From NCBI GenBank assembly GCA_947564765.1, contig CANODN010000007.1, positions 1 to 21,405 on the forward strand: a DNA stretch of 21,405 nucleotides, read 5' to 3'. Within the stretch, counting starts at the first letter, position 1; every line of letters begins with the position of its first letter. The notes under the pieces are model-generated. The model was not told where the DNA came from. It worked only from the letters and a program-made list of their open reading frames with translations, and made no database searches. Below are positions 14,211 to 21,405 of this stretch, in pieces. This DNA is from an uncultured Roseburia sp. GTDB lineage: Bacteria > Bacillota > Clostridia > Lachnospirales > Lachnospiraceae. A program made the position numbers and the translations under genes.

Positions 14211-15179
14211 CTAATACAGATAGGGTGCAGAATGAAGACCGCTGTGGTAGCACAGGTTTCCAAGGGAGGAGAGCAGCTTTGCAAGAGCTGCTTTTTCTTC
14301 TTTTGGGGAATGTTCTGCGGAAAAAAAGGCGGCTATATCATTCAGCATTTGACTGTATTTTGTTTTGGCTTTTTCAAAAAGGTCAAAAAAGCTTTCCGTT
14401 GACCGGCGCTTTTTATCCCAGGGATTTGCCCAGGCAAGGTGGGAGAGATTGCAGGGATCTTTGTGGAAAATAAGCGTATCACTGGGGATAAGCGGAGATA
14501 AAACCGGATAGCCGGGGAGAATTGCTTCCAATCTGCGTACCCGTGTTTTTTTCCGCCCGGAAGGATCGTAAAGCAGCCGAACGGCCAGCTGCATGGCGTG
14601 AATTGCCTGCAGGATTCGGTGCCTTGTAATGTAAAGACCGGGATAGGTATTGGAAAAGGCGTAATACAGCAGTGTGGAGACAACCGTACGCTGGTCGCCG
14701 GAAAGAGAAATGCTCTCATTCTGATGAAATTCACTGGGAAGCCTGTGCTGATAATGCCATAAAAGCGTTGTGTCAATATCTGTTTCCAGACGGATGTGGC
14801 TGCCGATATAGCCTTTGGTTTTTTGTCCGTAATGGCTTCTGGCATAGATATATGGGTGGCAGGCCGTATCCAGCAGATAGTGTCCGATAAAGCCCAGAAT
14901 ATAAGTGTGGGCAATCTGCTGTTCTCTGTCTGTGGGGAAAATTCTGGGGCTTTCTAAAAGATGCCGGAGAAATGTCCTGGTATCTGCGGTATGGGCAATG
15001 GACCCGGCGCTTTTTTTTGGAAGGATCAAAGATATAAGGTCATAGAAAAAAATATCCGGGCCCTGGAGACCGAGACAGAATACGGTGTGGTTTTTCTGAA
15101 TGGTCTGTTTGAGGGCGGAATTGTGTAAGAGCTGATAAGTTTGCTGTCCGAATAGGTAGTGTGTTGTAAAACCTGGCAT
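14211..15179 (-). CDS. Zinc-dependent phospholipase C-like protein
   Basis: A 322-residue protein whose N-terminal domain fits the zinc-dependent phospholipase C family (Zn_dep_PLPC): H7 in TTHYLFG, the QGPD motif (39-42), H63, H91, the H100-x3-D104-x3-H108 motif in GHYLLDTACHP, H128 and E132/D134. These are the expected metal ligands. No signal peptide is seen, so the protein is probably cytoplasmic, unlike secreted clostridial alpha-toxin. The C-terminal half (about 160-322) is helical and not recognised. AGGAGG lies seven bases before the ATG. Similar intracellular proteins are common in Clostridia and uncharacterised; the substrate may be a phospholipid or another phosphodiester. It is divergent from the LTA-synthase-like gene, with overlapping promoters. 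Confidence 0.8.
   Translation of the reverse strand: MPGFTTHYLFGQQTYQLLHNSALKQTIQKNHTVFCLGLQGPDIFFYDLISLILPKKSAGSIAHTADTRTFLRHLLESPRIFPTDREQQIAHTYILGFIGHYLLDTACHPYIYARSHYGQKTKGYIGSHIRLETDIDTTLLWHYQHRLPSEFHQNESISLSGDQRTVVSTLLYYAFSNTYPGLYITRHRILQAIHAMQLAVRLLYDPSGRKKTRVRRLEAILPGYPVLSPLIPSDTLIFHKDPCNLSHLAWANPWDKKRRSTESFFDLFEKAKTKYSQMLNDIAAFFSAEHSPKEEKAALAKLLSSLGNLCYHSGLHSAPYLY
14272..14304 (+). terminator. Intrinsic terminator of the rightward unit, inside the phospholipase C-like gene
   Basis: AGCAGCT (14272-14278) and AGCTGCT (14286-14292) form a 7-bp stem with a 7-base loop, followed by TTTTCTTCTTTT. This is a classic intrinsic terminator for the symporter transcript, about 90 bases past its stop, within the C-terminal codons of the opposing gene. 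Confidence 0.8.
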
Positions 15180-15212
15180 GTGATGACCTCCTGTTTTTTA
15201 CCTTTGGTAATC

Positions 15213-15242
15213 ATTATAACCCTAAAAACTGGAAAAAAACAA
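15213..15242 (-). promoter_or_regulatory. Promoter of the phospholipase C-like gene
   Basis: Read leftward: TTGTTT (15242-15237), an 18-base spacer and a perfect TATAAT (15218-15213). AGGAGG at 15192-15187 serves the gene. Its -35 abuts the -35 of the divergent promoter. Confidence 0.7.
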
Positions 15243-15258
15243 TGGATTGTGATATACT
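15230..15258 (+). promoter_or_regulatory. Promoter of the LTA-synthase-like gene
   Basis: An extended -10, TGATATACT (hexamer TATACT at 15253-15258), has a poor -35 (TGGAAA, 15230-15235) at 17 bases. The region overlaps the divergent promoter. Confidence 0.5.
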
Positions 15259-15314
15259 TTCGCGTGGAGTTTGTTGTACAGCGGTAAAACGAAGGAAGAA
15301 TAGAAGGATAGATG

Positions 15315-17249
15315 ATGAGAATCAGAATGAATATAACCAAAAGAAATATGATCTGTGTGGCGGCAGTAGCTGTCATTTCTTTTCTTGCGCATATTTTGTC
15401 CGGGATTTCCGTATTTAATATGGTTTTGTTTCCGGTGCTTTATTTCGCAGTAAAGAATGTGGAGATAGAATTAAATGAAAAGTATCACTGGTTTTTTCTG
15501 ATCGGTGCGATGGGCGCAGGAAGTATATTGACGGCGTGGTTGATACAGTATCTTCTTTTGGTGGAGGATTTGCGGCTTCGGCTTTCCAACAGAACCTTTT
15601 TTTTAAATATTTGCTGTGTCTTGTTTGTGTATCTGCTGGTGCAGATTTTTACAAACAGAGGAGAGCTGACCTGTATGATTTCCCATATCATGCTTCTGGT
15701 GTTTGCGGGGATTAATTATTTTGTTTATGATTTCAGGGGGAATGAGCTGACGTTCGGAGATTTCAAGTCGGTGTCTACCGGATTAAGCGTTGCTTCGAAT
15801 TACAGGTTTACCCTGAATGCACAGGCGATGAATACGATTCTTTTAACTGTCGTATTTATTGCGGGAGTCCGTAAGGTGAAAATCCACTGTAAGAAGGTAT
15901 GGCTGATGCGCGCCGTCTGTTTTTTTCTGGCGGTTTATGCGTTTGTATATGTGGCAAGCGAGACGAGAAATACGGTAACCGAAACGTGGGAACAGAAGGG
16001 CTCTTACCAGAACGGATATCTTTTGAACTTTGTGCTCAGCATCCGGGATTCTTTTGTACAAAAGCCCGAGGGGTATTCCGAAAAGCGCATCCGCAGTCTG
16101 GAAAACGTGTATGAGGATGATACCAAAACGCCGATGCAGGGAGAAAAGCCCGCAGTGATTGTGATTATGGATGAATCCTTTGCGGATTTCCGTGTTATGG
16201 GGGATTTGAAGACAAATCAGGATGTGATGCCTTTTATTGATTCTTTAACGGAAAATACAATAAAGGGATATGCGCTCTCTTCTGTTTTCGGGGCAAAAAC
16301 ACCTAATTCCGAATGGGAATTTCTGACGGGAAACAGTATGGCCTATCTTCCGCCTGGTTCGGTTGCATACCAGCAGTATCTGGTAGAGGAAAATGCATAT
16401 TCGATACTGGATACCATGAAAAAAGAAGATTATACCTGTGTGGCGATGCATCCTTATTATGAGACAGGGTGGAGCAGAGATCAGGTATATCCGATGCTGG
16501 GGTTTGATGAGATGTATTTTCTGGATGATTTTGACCAGAGTCAGCCGATGCGCAAATATGTATCGGATGCAGTGATGTTTGATAAAATCATCCAGCGGTA
16601 TGAAGCAGGAAAAGGAAAGGAAAATCTGTTTTTAATGGGGATTACGATGCAGAATCACGGAGGATACAGGGATTCCTATGACAATTTTGAAACAGATGTT
16701 TACGGAACCAATATCTTTTATTCGGATGTGAATCAATACCTGTCTCTGGCGCACCAGACAGATCTGGCGGTAAAGGATTTGATTTCTTATTTCTCCAATG
16801 TAAAGGAACCGGTGATTCTCTGCTTTTTCGGAGATCATCAGCCCAGCCTGAATACGGCCTTTTACCGGAGGTTAAACGGCAAGGGGCTGTCTGGACTGAC
16901 ACTGGCGGAATTGGAGGAACTTTATGAGGTGCCTTTCTTTATCTGGACAAATTATGAAAGTGAAAGTAAAACAGTAGAGCGGACGAGTTTAAATTTTCTT
17001 TCCACAATGCTGCTGGAGCAGGCAGGTCTGCCCCTTTCGCCGTATCAGAGCTTTCTTTCCGATCTGATGCAGGAAGTGCCTGCGATGAATGCGAGAGCGT
17101 ACTATTCCAAAGACAGAAGAAGGTATGTGCATTACGGAGAGGGAAGCAAGGAGGAAGAGACCTGGATCAATCAATACCGAAGTCTGCAGTACAATGGATT
17201 GTTTGATGATAAGAATCGCAGTGAGCTGTTTTTTGGGCATAATAAATAG
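15315..17249 (+). CDS. LTA-synthase-family phosphoglycerol transferase (sulfatase fold)
   Basis: About 644 residues: five N-terminal membrane segments (to about 215), a linker helix region, and an extracytoplasmic sulfatase-fold domain (about 270-570). LtaS-type catalytic residues are visible: E287 in MDESFAD (metal), T329 in GAKTPNSEWEFLTGN (phosphoglycerol-accepting nucleophile), HPYYETGWSRDQVYP, the QNHGGY substrate/metal segment, and D507-H508 in FFGDHQP. The enzyme would transfer glycerol phosphate from phosphatidylglycerol to a lipid or glycan acceptor outside the membrane. The TPNSEWEF variant is typical of clostridial LtaS-like proteins, some of which may modify glycans rather than make lipoteichoic acid. 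The second of two tandem ATGs is chosen because AGAAGGA is better spaced to it (six bases); using the first adds one residue. Confidence 0.9.
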   Translation: MRIRMNITKRNMICVAAVAVISFLAHILSGISVFNMVLFPVLYFAVKNVEIELNEKYHWFFLIGAMGAGSILTAWLIQYLLLVEDLRLRLSNRTFFLNICCVLFVYLLVQIFTNRGELTCMISHIMLLVFAGINYFVYDFRGNELTFGDFKSVSTGLSVASNYRFTLNAQAMNTILLTVVFIAGVRKVKIHCKKVWLMRAVCFFLAVYAFVYVASETRNTVTETWEQKGSYQNGYLLNFVLSIRDSFVQKPEGYSEKRIRSLENVYEDDTKTPMQGEKPAVIVIMDESFADFRVMGDLKTNQDVMPFIDSLTENTIKGYALSSVFGAKTPNSEWEFLTGNSMAYLPPGSVAYQQYLVEENAYSILDTMKKEDYTCVAMHPYYETGWSRDQVYPMLGFDEMYFLDDFDQSQPMRKYVSDAVMFDKIIQRYEAGKGKENLFLMGITMQNHGGYRDSYDNFETDVYGTNIFYSDVNQYLSLAHQTDLAVKDLISYFSNVKEPVILCFFGDHQPSLNTAFYRRLNGKGLSGLTLAELEELYEVPFFIWTNYESESKTVERTSLNFLSTMLLEQAGLPLSPYQSFLSDLMQEVPAMNARAYYSKDRRRYVHYGEGSKEEETWINQYRSLQYNGLFDDKNRSELFFGHNK

Positions 17250-17264
17250 AAAGGCAGGGATGGT

Positions 17265-17687
17265 ATGAGTCTGGATTTGTTGGAGAAATATCAGAAGGTG
17301 GTGAACAGCAGCCCTTATGCGGTATCCATTGGCATAGAGCTTTTAAAGGCTGAGGAAGGATATATATACGCCAGAGTAAAAATGCGGAAGGACCTGGAAA
17401 ATATATACGGAGATATGCATGGAGGCTGTCTTTATACGATTGCCGACAATATGGCGGGGATTGCTGCCAGTACCTGCGGCTATTATGTGACTACGGTAAA
17501 CGGAAGCATCCAATATTTAAGAGCAGGAAGAAATACGGAATATATATACTGTGAAGCAGAAGTGATCAAACCGGGCAGAACCATAAGCGTGGTGTCGGTC
17601 AGGATTTGCGATGATCAGAAAACGCTGTTAAATACAGCGGAGTTTACGTTTTTTAATTTAAGAAAGAGAGAGGATTCTGCGGAATAA
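17265..17687 (+). CDS. PaaI-type hotdog-fold thioesterase
   Basis: A 140-residue hotdog protein of the PaaI/4HBT group. The helix and active-site motif is GDMHGGCLYTIADNMAGIAA (residues 49-68), with HGG at 52-54 and the catalytic acid D61 at the family position. Beta strands follow (VNGSIQYLRAGR, then CEAEVIKPGRTISVVSVRI). It hydrolyses acyl- or aryl-CoA thioesters in the cytoplasm; the natural substrate is unknown. It begins 15 bases after the LTA-synthase-like gene and ends 39 bases before the methionine synthase gene, so it is probably co-transcribed with both. Confidence 0.88.
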   Translation: MSLDLLEKYQKVVNSSPYAVSIGIELLKAEEGYIYARVKMRKDLENIYGDMHGGCLYTIADNMAGIAASTCGYYVTTVNGSIQYLRAGRNTEYIYCEAEVIKPGRTISVVSVRICDDQKTLLNTAEFTFFNLRKREDSAE

Positions 17688-17726
17688 AAATCCGCGGGGA
17701 ATGACCGGAGGAAAGGACAGGATATC

Positions 17727-20156
17727 GTGAACAGAGAAGAATTCAGACAAATGACAGAGCGGGGCGCTGTGATCTTAGACGGGGCTACCGGCAGCAATCT
17801 CCAGGCGGCGGGCATGAAAATGGGTGTCTGCCCGGAACAGTGGATTTTAGAAAATCCGCAGGCGATTCTGAATTTACAGAGAGAATATGTAAAAGCGGGA
17901 ACCAATATTTTGTATGCGCCGACCTTTACGGCAAACCGTATCAAGCTGGAGGAATACGGACTGGAGGATCGGCTTTGGGAAATGAATCATAAGCTGGCGG
18001 CGCTTGCAAAGGAAGCGGCAGGCGGTCAGGCTTATGTCGCTGCAGATATTTCCATGACAGGACGGCAGCTGTATCCCATTGGGGATATGCAGTTTGAAGA
18101 GCTGGTGGAAATTTATAAAGAGCAGGTAAGCGCGTTAGAGGATGCCGGTGTGGATCTCTATGTGGTGGAAACGATGATGAGCCTGCAGGAATGCCGTGCG
18201 GCTGTGTTGGCAGTCAAAGAATGCAGTGACCGTCCGGTTATGGTGAGCCTGACCTATGAGGAAAACGGACGGACGCTTTACGGAACAGATCCAAAGACAG
18301 CCGTTATGGTTCTGCAGAGCCTTGGAGTTGATGCAGTGGGACTGAATTGTTCCACCGGACCGGATAAAATGGCGGAGCAGGTAAAGGATATGTATGATGT
18401 TGCCCGTATACCGATTCTGGTGAAGCCGAATGCCGGGCTGCCCAGACTGGAGAGCGGGAAAACCGTATATGATATGCCGCCGAAAGAGTTTGCAGAGGCG
18501 GTTTTGCATCTGGCGGAGTGCGGAGCACGTATCTTCGGAGGATGCTGCGGAACAACACCGGATCATATCCGGGCGGTAACCGAAATCCTTCGGGACAAAC
18601 AGCTGCTTCCGGTGAAACCGGAGCACAGAAGGTTTTTAACCTCCGAGCGTCAATATACAGAGATTACCCTGGATGGCCCATTTACGATAGTGGGAGAGCG
18701 TATCAATCCTACCGGCAAAAAAAAGCTGCAGGCTTCTCTCAGGGAAGGCAGTCTTGATCTGGTTCGGGAAATGGCAGTAAAGCAGGAGCAGGACGGAGCA
18801 AAGATTCTGGATATCAATATGGGGATGAATGGCATTGATGAGAAAGAGATGATGCTGCAGGCCGTTTATGAAGTATCCCAGACCGTGGATCTGCCCCTTT
18901 GCATTGATTCCAGCCATGTGGACGTTGTAGAAGCTGCACTTCGGATCTATCCGGGACGCGCTCTGATCAATTCCATTTCTCTGGAAAAAGAAAAATTTAC
19001 AAAGCTCCTTCCGATTGCGAAAAAATACGGAGCGATGTTTATTCTTCTGCCTTTGTCCGATGCCGGACTTCCCAAAAGCAGGGAAGAAAAGCATCAAATC
19101 ATAGAACGGATTGTACAGGCTGCAGAAGAGATGGGCATGTGCAGGGAAGATATTATCGTGGATGGCCTTGTGGCTACCGTAGGAGCAGAGCCATCTGCCG
19201 CCGTGGAATGCCTGGCAACCATTGCCTTTTGCAAGGAACAGAATCTTGCGACAATTTGCGGGTTGTCGAATATATCCTTTGGCCTGCCGGAGCGCAGCTG
19301 TATCAATACGGCATTTTTGACGGCGGCAATTACAAAGGGGCTGACTATGGCCATTGCAAATCCGGCGCAGGAAGCGCTGGTGGATGCGGCTTATGCAACC
19401 GATCTTCTGCTGAATAAAGAAGGAGCAGACCTTCGTTATATTCAAAGAGCAAACAAGAAGAAGGAAAAAGCGGAAAAAGAAAGCAATGGGGCAGGACCGG
19501 ATGCCGTGCTGCAGAGTGTAAAAGAAGTTTCGGTAAAAGAAACCATCTTTGACTGTGTGATAGATGGAAATAAAGGAAAAATTTTATCAGAGGTGCAGAT
19601 GGCTCTGGAAAAAGGGGAAGAGCCGGATACCCTGATTAAGGAAGTTTTGATTCCTGCTATTGATAGAGTGGGGGATTTATTTGAGCAGCAGATCTATTTC
19701 CTGCCGCAGTTGATTTCCTCGGCTGATACGATGCAGAAGGCCATTGCTTATCTGGAGCCAATGATTATGCAAAGCAAAGATGCACAGCCGAAAGCAGCCG
19801 TTGTTGTGGCGACTGTGGAGGGAGACATTCATGATATCGGGAAAAATCTGGTGGCATTGATGCTGCGGAATTATGGATACCGGGTTATTGATCTGGGCAA
19901 GGATGTAACGGCGGAAAAGATCATAGAGACTGCTATGACAGAGGATGCCGCAATTATCGGGCTTTCGGCACTTATGACAACGACGATGATGCGGATGAAG
20001 GATGTGGTAGAGCTTGCAGCGGTAAACGGGTGCCGGAGTAAGATTATCATTGGAGGCGCTGCAGTGACGGAGAGCTTTGCACAGGAAATCGGGGCGCACG
20101 GGTATTCGAAGGATGCGGCGGAGTGCGTGCGTCTGGTGGAAAGACTGTTGGAGTAA
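17727..20156 (+). CDS. metH: Cobalamin-dependent methionine synthase (short form)
   Basis: An 809-residue enzyme that methylates homocysteine with 5-methyltetrahydrofolate through cobalamin. Domains in order: homocysteine S-methyltransferase (about 1-290) with zinc ligands C208, C273 and C274 (GLNCSTGP and GGCCGT); pterin-binding TIM barrel (about 310-570, with the INPTGKKK and DINMG segments); cobalamin-binding cap (about 605-685); and Rossmann B12 domain with the GDIHDIGKN motif, H702 being the lower cobalt ligand. The C-terminal S-adenosylmethionine reactivation domain of E. coli MetH (about 1,227 residues) is absent, as in many Clostridia and Thermotoga, so reactivation must use a separate protein. 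The start is a GTG preceded by AGGA at nine bases. No cobalamin or S-box riboswitch is seen upstream. Confidence 0.93.
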   Translation: MNREEFRQMTERGAVILDGATGSNLQAAGMKMGVCPEQWILENPQAILNLQREYVKAGTNILYAPTFTANRIKLEEYGLEDRLWEMNHKLAALAKEAAGGQAYVAADISMTGRQLYPIGDMQFEELVEIYKEQVSALEDAGVDLYVVETMMSLQECRAAVLAVKECSDRPVMVSLTYEENGRTLYGTDPKTAVMVLQSLGVDAVGLNCSTGPDKMAEQVKDMYDVARIPILVKPNAGLPRLESGKTVYDMPPKEFAEAVLHLAECGARIFGGCCGTTPDHIRAVTEILRDKQLLPVKPEHRRFLTSERQYTEITLDGPFTIVGERINPTGKKKLQASLREGSLDLVREMAVKQEQDGAKILDINMGMNGIDEKEMMLQAVYEVSQTVDLPLCIDSSHVDVVEAALRIYPGRALINSISLEKEKFTKLLPIAKKYGAMFILLPLSDAGLPKSREEKHQIIERIVQAAEEMGMCREDIIVDGLVATVGAEPSAAVECLATIAFCKEQNLATICGLSNISFGLPERSCINTAFLTAAITKGLTMAIANPAQEALVDAAYATDLLLNKEGADLRYIQRANKKKEKAEKESNGAGPDAVLQSVKEVSVKETIFDCVIDGNKGKILSEVQMALEKGEEPDTLIKEVLIPAIDRVGDLFEQQIYFLPQLISSADTMQKAIAYLEPMIMQSKDAQPKAAVVVATVEGDIHDIGKNLVALMLRNYGYRVIDLGKDVTAEKIIETAMTEDAAIIGLSALMTTTMMRMKDVVELAAVNGCRSKIIIGGAAVTESFAQEIGAHGYSKDAAECVRLVERLLE

Positions 20157-20211
20157 TGGGCTGGGAAAAGCGTTAAAATACGATTCCTGGTGAAGATTCT
20201 CTGCCAGAAGC

Positions 20212-20240
20212 TTGCATTTTTAGGTAAAAGTGGATACAAT
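20212..20240 (+). promoter_or_regulatory. Sigma-A promoter of the phosphate acetyltransferase gene
   Basis: TTGCAT (20212-20217), a 17-base spacer and TACAAT (20235-20240). It lies in the 112-base gap after metH, where no clear terminator is seen. The leader is about 22 bases. Confidence 0.75.
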
Positions 20241-20268
20241 AAAAGAAAAATGATAGGAGATAGTGACT

Positions 20269-21258
20269 ATGGCAGTACTTGGATTTGGGGAATTGATCGG
20301 GATGCTGAAAAAGAACCCGAAAAAAATCGTTTTTACAGAAGGAACAGACGCCCGTATTTTAGAGGCTGCTTCCCGTTTGCTGGCCAGTAACTTTTTAAGT
20401 CCCATTTTGGTTGGGGATGAGGATGAGATATTTGCGGCATCAGAGGAATGCGGTTATAATATTCGCGGGGCAGAGATTATAGATCCGAAGAAATTTGACA
20501 GAATGGACGAAATGGCAGAGATGTTCTGCGAGCTGCGGAAAAGCAAGGGTGTAACCATGGAACAGGCAAAAGAAATTTTGCTGCAGACCAATTATTTCGG
20601 AACGATGTTAATCAAACTGGGAATGGCGGATTCTCTGTTGGGAGGAGCCACATATTCAACGGCGGATACCGTTCGTCCGGCATTGCAGCTGATTAAAACA
20701 AAACCGGGCAATAATATTGTATCTTCCGTATTTATTTTGGTGCGTTCCCGGGCAACCGGTGACAACGAGGTATTGGCAATGGCAGACTGTGCGATCAATA
20801 TCCGTCCTACAGAGGACGAGCTGGTGGAGATTGCAATCGAAGCGGCAGAGTGCGCGAAGATTTTCGGTGTAGATCCCAAGATTGGATTTTTGAGTTATTC
20901 GACCTTTGGTTCCGGTACAGGTGAGGATGTAGACCGTATGAGAAATGCAGCGGAGAAGACAAAGCTAAGAGCTCCCGAGCTTGCGGTAGAAGGCGAGATG
21001 CAGTTTGATGCTGCCGTATCTCCCCGTGTTGCACGTACAAAGTGTCCGGAGTCCGAAATTGCAGGACATATCAATACATTTATTTTCCCGGATATCAGCG
21101 CCGGAAATATCGGTTATAAAATTGCGCAGCGTTTGGGCGGATTTGAAGCTTATGGACCGATTTTGCTTGGATTAAATGCACCGGTCAATGATTTGTCCAG
21201 AGGATGTAATGCGGCGGAAGTATATTCCATGGCGATTATTACTGCGGCATTAGCATAA
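20269..21258 (+). CDS. pta: Phosphate acetyltransferase
   Basis: A 329-residue short-form Pta that interconverts acetyl-CoA and acetyl phosphate, the first step of acetate and ATP formation. The two-domain PTA/PTB fold is complete: IVFTEGTDARILEAA at the N-terminus, ATYSTADTVRPALQLI and SSVFILVRS in the middle, FLSYSTFGSGTGEDVDRM, and the C-terminal PVNDLSRGCN motif with S310 and R311 corresponding to the catalytic Ser-Arg pair of the Methanosarcina enzyme. That motif argues against phosphate butyryltransferase. The ATG at 20269 is nine bases after AGGAG; a GTG at 20263 is too close to that site. The usual partner ackA does not follow; a tRNA gene does. Confidence 0.95.
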   Translation: MAVLGFGELIGMLKKNPKKIVFTEGTDARILEAASRLLASNFLSPILVGDEDEIFAASEECGYNIRGAEIIDPKKFDRMDEMAEMFCELRKSKGVTMEQAKEILLQTNYFGTMLIKLGMADSLLGGATYSTADTVRPALQLIKTKPGNNIVSSVFILVRSRATGDNEVLAMADCAINIRPTEDELVEIAIEAAECAKIFGVDPKIGFLSYSTFGSGTGEDVDRMRNAAEKTKLRAPELAVEGEMQFDAAVSPRVARTKCPESEIAGHINTFIFPDISAGNIGYKIAQRLGGFEAYGPILLGLNAPVNDLSRGCNAAEVYSMAIITAALA

Positions 21259-21293
21259 AAATTTTCATTGCGTAAAAAGTTTAAAAAAAAAGC

Positions 21294-21323
21294 TTGACTT
21301 TTATAAGTAAATGATTGTATAAT
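21294..21323 (+). promoter_or_regulatory. Strong promoter of the tRNA-Val gene
   Basis: TTGACT (21294-21299), an 18-base spacer and a perfect TATAAT (21318-21323). The transcript would begin near 21330. Confidence 0.8.
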
Positions 21324-21327
21324 ACTA

Positions 21328-21351
21328 GGGCAGGTCAGAAATGACTTGTCC
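21328..21351 (+). other. GNRA-capped hairpin in the tRNA leader
   Basis: Ten bases (21328-21337) pair with 21342-21351 without mismatch when two G-U pairs are allowed, closed by a GAAA tetraloop. The hairpin starts at about the predicted transcript start and ends five bases before the tRNA. Role unknown; it may protect or present the 5' leader to RNase P. Confidence 0.6.
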
Positions 21352-21356
21352 AATAT

Positions 21357-21405
21357 GGGATCTTAGCTCAGCTGGGAGAGCATCTGCCTTACAAGCAGAG
21401 GGTCA
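21357..21405 (+). tRNA. tRNA-Val (anticodon UAC), 3' end outside window
   Basis: Acceptor strand GGGATCT (21357-21363), T8 and A9, D stem GCTC...GAGC around AGCTGGGA, anticodon stem TCTGC/GCAGA and loop CTTACAA with anticodon TAC (valine). The sequence ends in the variable region, so the T arm and acceptor 3' strand are not seen. Confidence 0.92.

Noticed and set aside
17677..17700. Short inverted repeat (GCGGA/TCCGC) between thioesterase and metH
   Set aside because: Only a 5-bp core stem and no T-run, inside a tight gene cluster; too weak to call a terminator.
17688..17726. Cobalamin or SAM riboswitch before metH
   Set aside because: The gap is only 39 bases, too short for any known riboswitch of these classes.
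18636..19445. 269-codon frame antisense to metH
   Set aside because: The opposing frame is a fully conserved enzyme; the antisense frame has no domain, signal or start context.
1..21405. CRISPR array, insertion sequence, prophage or attachment site
   Set aside because: No spaced direct-repeat array, transposase, integrase or terminal inverted repeats were seen; the only tandem repeat is the coding 15-bp one.

Overview
The window looks like chromosomal DNA of a low-to-moderate G+C Firmicute of the class Clostridia, most plausibly family Lachnospiraceae. This rests on the protein families (FIVAR/LRR surface protein, RsgI-type anti-sigma, YtvI-like permease, GPH sugar symporter, short three-module MetH), strong AGGAGG ribosome sites and consensus sigma-A promoters. 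I see no phage, insertion sequence, CRISPR array or plasmid hallmark. Genus and species cannot be set from the sequence alone.

Layout. (1) 1-1940 (+): 3' part of a secreted FIVAR/leucine-rich-repeat protein, then a long hairpin. (2) 4778-2096 (-): a three-gene envelope-stress-like unit: secreted two-repeat protein, ECF sigma factor, and RsgI-like anti-sigma factor with a lysine-rich tail made by a 15-bp tandem repeat. (3) 5080-6797 (+): PadR repressor plus a membrane protein that joins an N-terminal permease-prefix (HAAS) domain to a SEDS (RodA/FtsW-like) fold. (4) 7955-6794 (-): LytTR regulator plus LiaF-like membrane protein, with two exact direct repeats just upstream of its promoter. (5) 8163-14184 (+): six closely spaced genes behind a near-perfect sigma-A promoter: AI-2E/YtvI permease, EamA exporter, NfeD-like protein, methyl-accepting-like coiled-coil protein, patatin phospholipase, GPH sugar symporter. 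(6) 15179-14211 (-): zinc-dependent phospholipase C-like protein. (7) 15315-20156 (+): LTA-synthase-type phosphoglycerol transferase, PaaI-type thioesterase, cobalamin methionine synthase. (8) 20269-21258 (+): phosphate acetyltransferase with its own promoter. (9) From 21357: a tRNA-Val(UAC) cut by the window end, behind its own promoter and a leader hairpin.

Much of the window concerns the cell envelope: two regulator/membrane-protein pairs (PadR-SEDS and LytTR-LiaF), a sigma/anti-sigma pair of the RsgI kind, a polyglycerol-phosphate synthase, two lipid hydrolases and an NfeD-like protein. The metabolic part (MetH, Pta) is ordinary. The points most worth a second look are the HAAS-SEDS fusion under PadR, the RsgI-like protein with its repeat-encoded polycationic tail, the orphan methyl-accepting-like protein between NfeD and patatin, the LytTR direct repeats, and terminators embedded in opposing coding sequence.
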